From contig CAYGFI010000196.1 of the NCBI GenBank assembly GCA_964349045.1, positions 1-7,812 of the forward strand: a stretch of 7,812 nucleotides of DNA, written 5' to 3'. The stretch's first letter is position 1. Each line of letters begins with the position of its first letter. Both the position numbers and the translations under genes were made by a program. Shown here one piece after another: positions 7,778-7,812 of this stretch. This DNA is from JACJXF01 sp964349045. GTDB lineage: Bacteria; Bacteroidota; Bacteroidia; Bacteroidales; GCA-2748055. The notes under the pieces are model-generated. The model did no database searches, was not told the DNA's origin, and was given only the letters and a program-made list of their open reading frames with translations.

Positions 7778-7806
7778 CAAATCTACAAAAACTAATTTGG
7801 AACCAA
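7778..7806 (-). promoter_or_regulatory. Bacteroidota-type sigma promoter for the S9 peptidase gene
   Basis: On the minus strand a TTG (7804-7806) is followed 18 bases later by TAGATTTG (7778-7785), an exact match to the Bacteroidota -7 element TAnnTTTG with a plausible -33 element. A start site near 7772 would leave a leader of about 25 bases before the peptidase ATG at 7747. No ribosome-binding sequence is visible in the leader. Position, orientation and spacing all fit; this is inference from consensus only. Confidence 0.6.
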
Positions 7807-7812
7807 TAAAAG

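Overview
The window looks like chromosomal DNA of a Bacteroidota bacterium, with AT-rich composition by eye. Three things point there. Start codons have no recognisable Shine-Dalgarno sequence. At least one promoter fits the Bacteroidota sigma factor consensus (TTG, spacer, TAnnTTTG). The proteins (a GH127 lipoprotein, an S9 peptidase lipoprotein and a COG1313-type radical SAM protein) are typical of Bacteroidales-like genomes. The genus cannot be named from this sequence alone.

Layout from left to right: (1) a plus-strand lipoprotein glycosidase of family GH127 (24-1895), with all catalytic and zinc-binding residues present; (2) a minus-strand radical SAM protein of the pyruvate-formate-lyase-activase-like COG1313 group (1885-2829), whose 3' end overlaps the glycosidase gene by 11 bases tail to tail; (3) a compact minus-strand operon, read from 5677 down to 2916, encoding a small zinc-ribbon methyltransferase, an ABC ATPase and an ABC-2 permease, with a 15-base gap and then a 4-base ATGA overlap; (4) a minus-strand lipoprotein serine peptidase of family S9 (5813-7747) with a good promoter just upstream at the right edge. 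Intergenic gaps are all short (86, 135 and 65 bases); no RNA gene, mobile element, CRISPR array or long repeat was seen.

The methyltransferase and ABC exporter are probably made together. The glycosidase and peptidase are both predicted periplasmic, OM-anchored lipoproteins lacking an acidic surface-export signal, suited to trimming sugars or peptides after import. Nothing in the window ties glycosidase, peptidase and exporter into one pathway: no SusC/SusD pair, regulator or glycyl radical enzyme is present. I found no convincing new defence or biosynthetic system; the most worthwhile leads are the methyltransferase-exporter operon and the orphan radical SAM protein with its extra N-terminal cysteine cluster.
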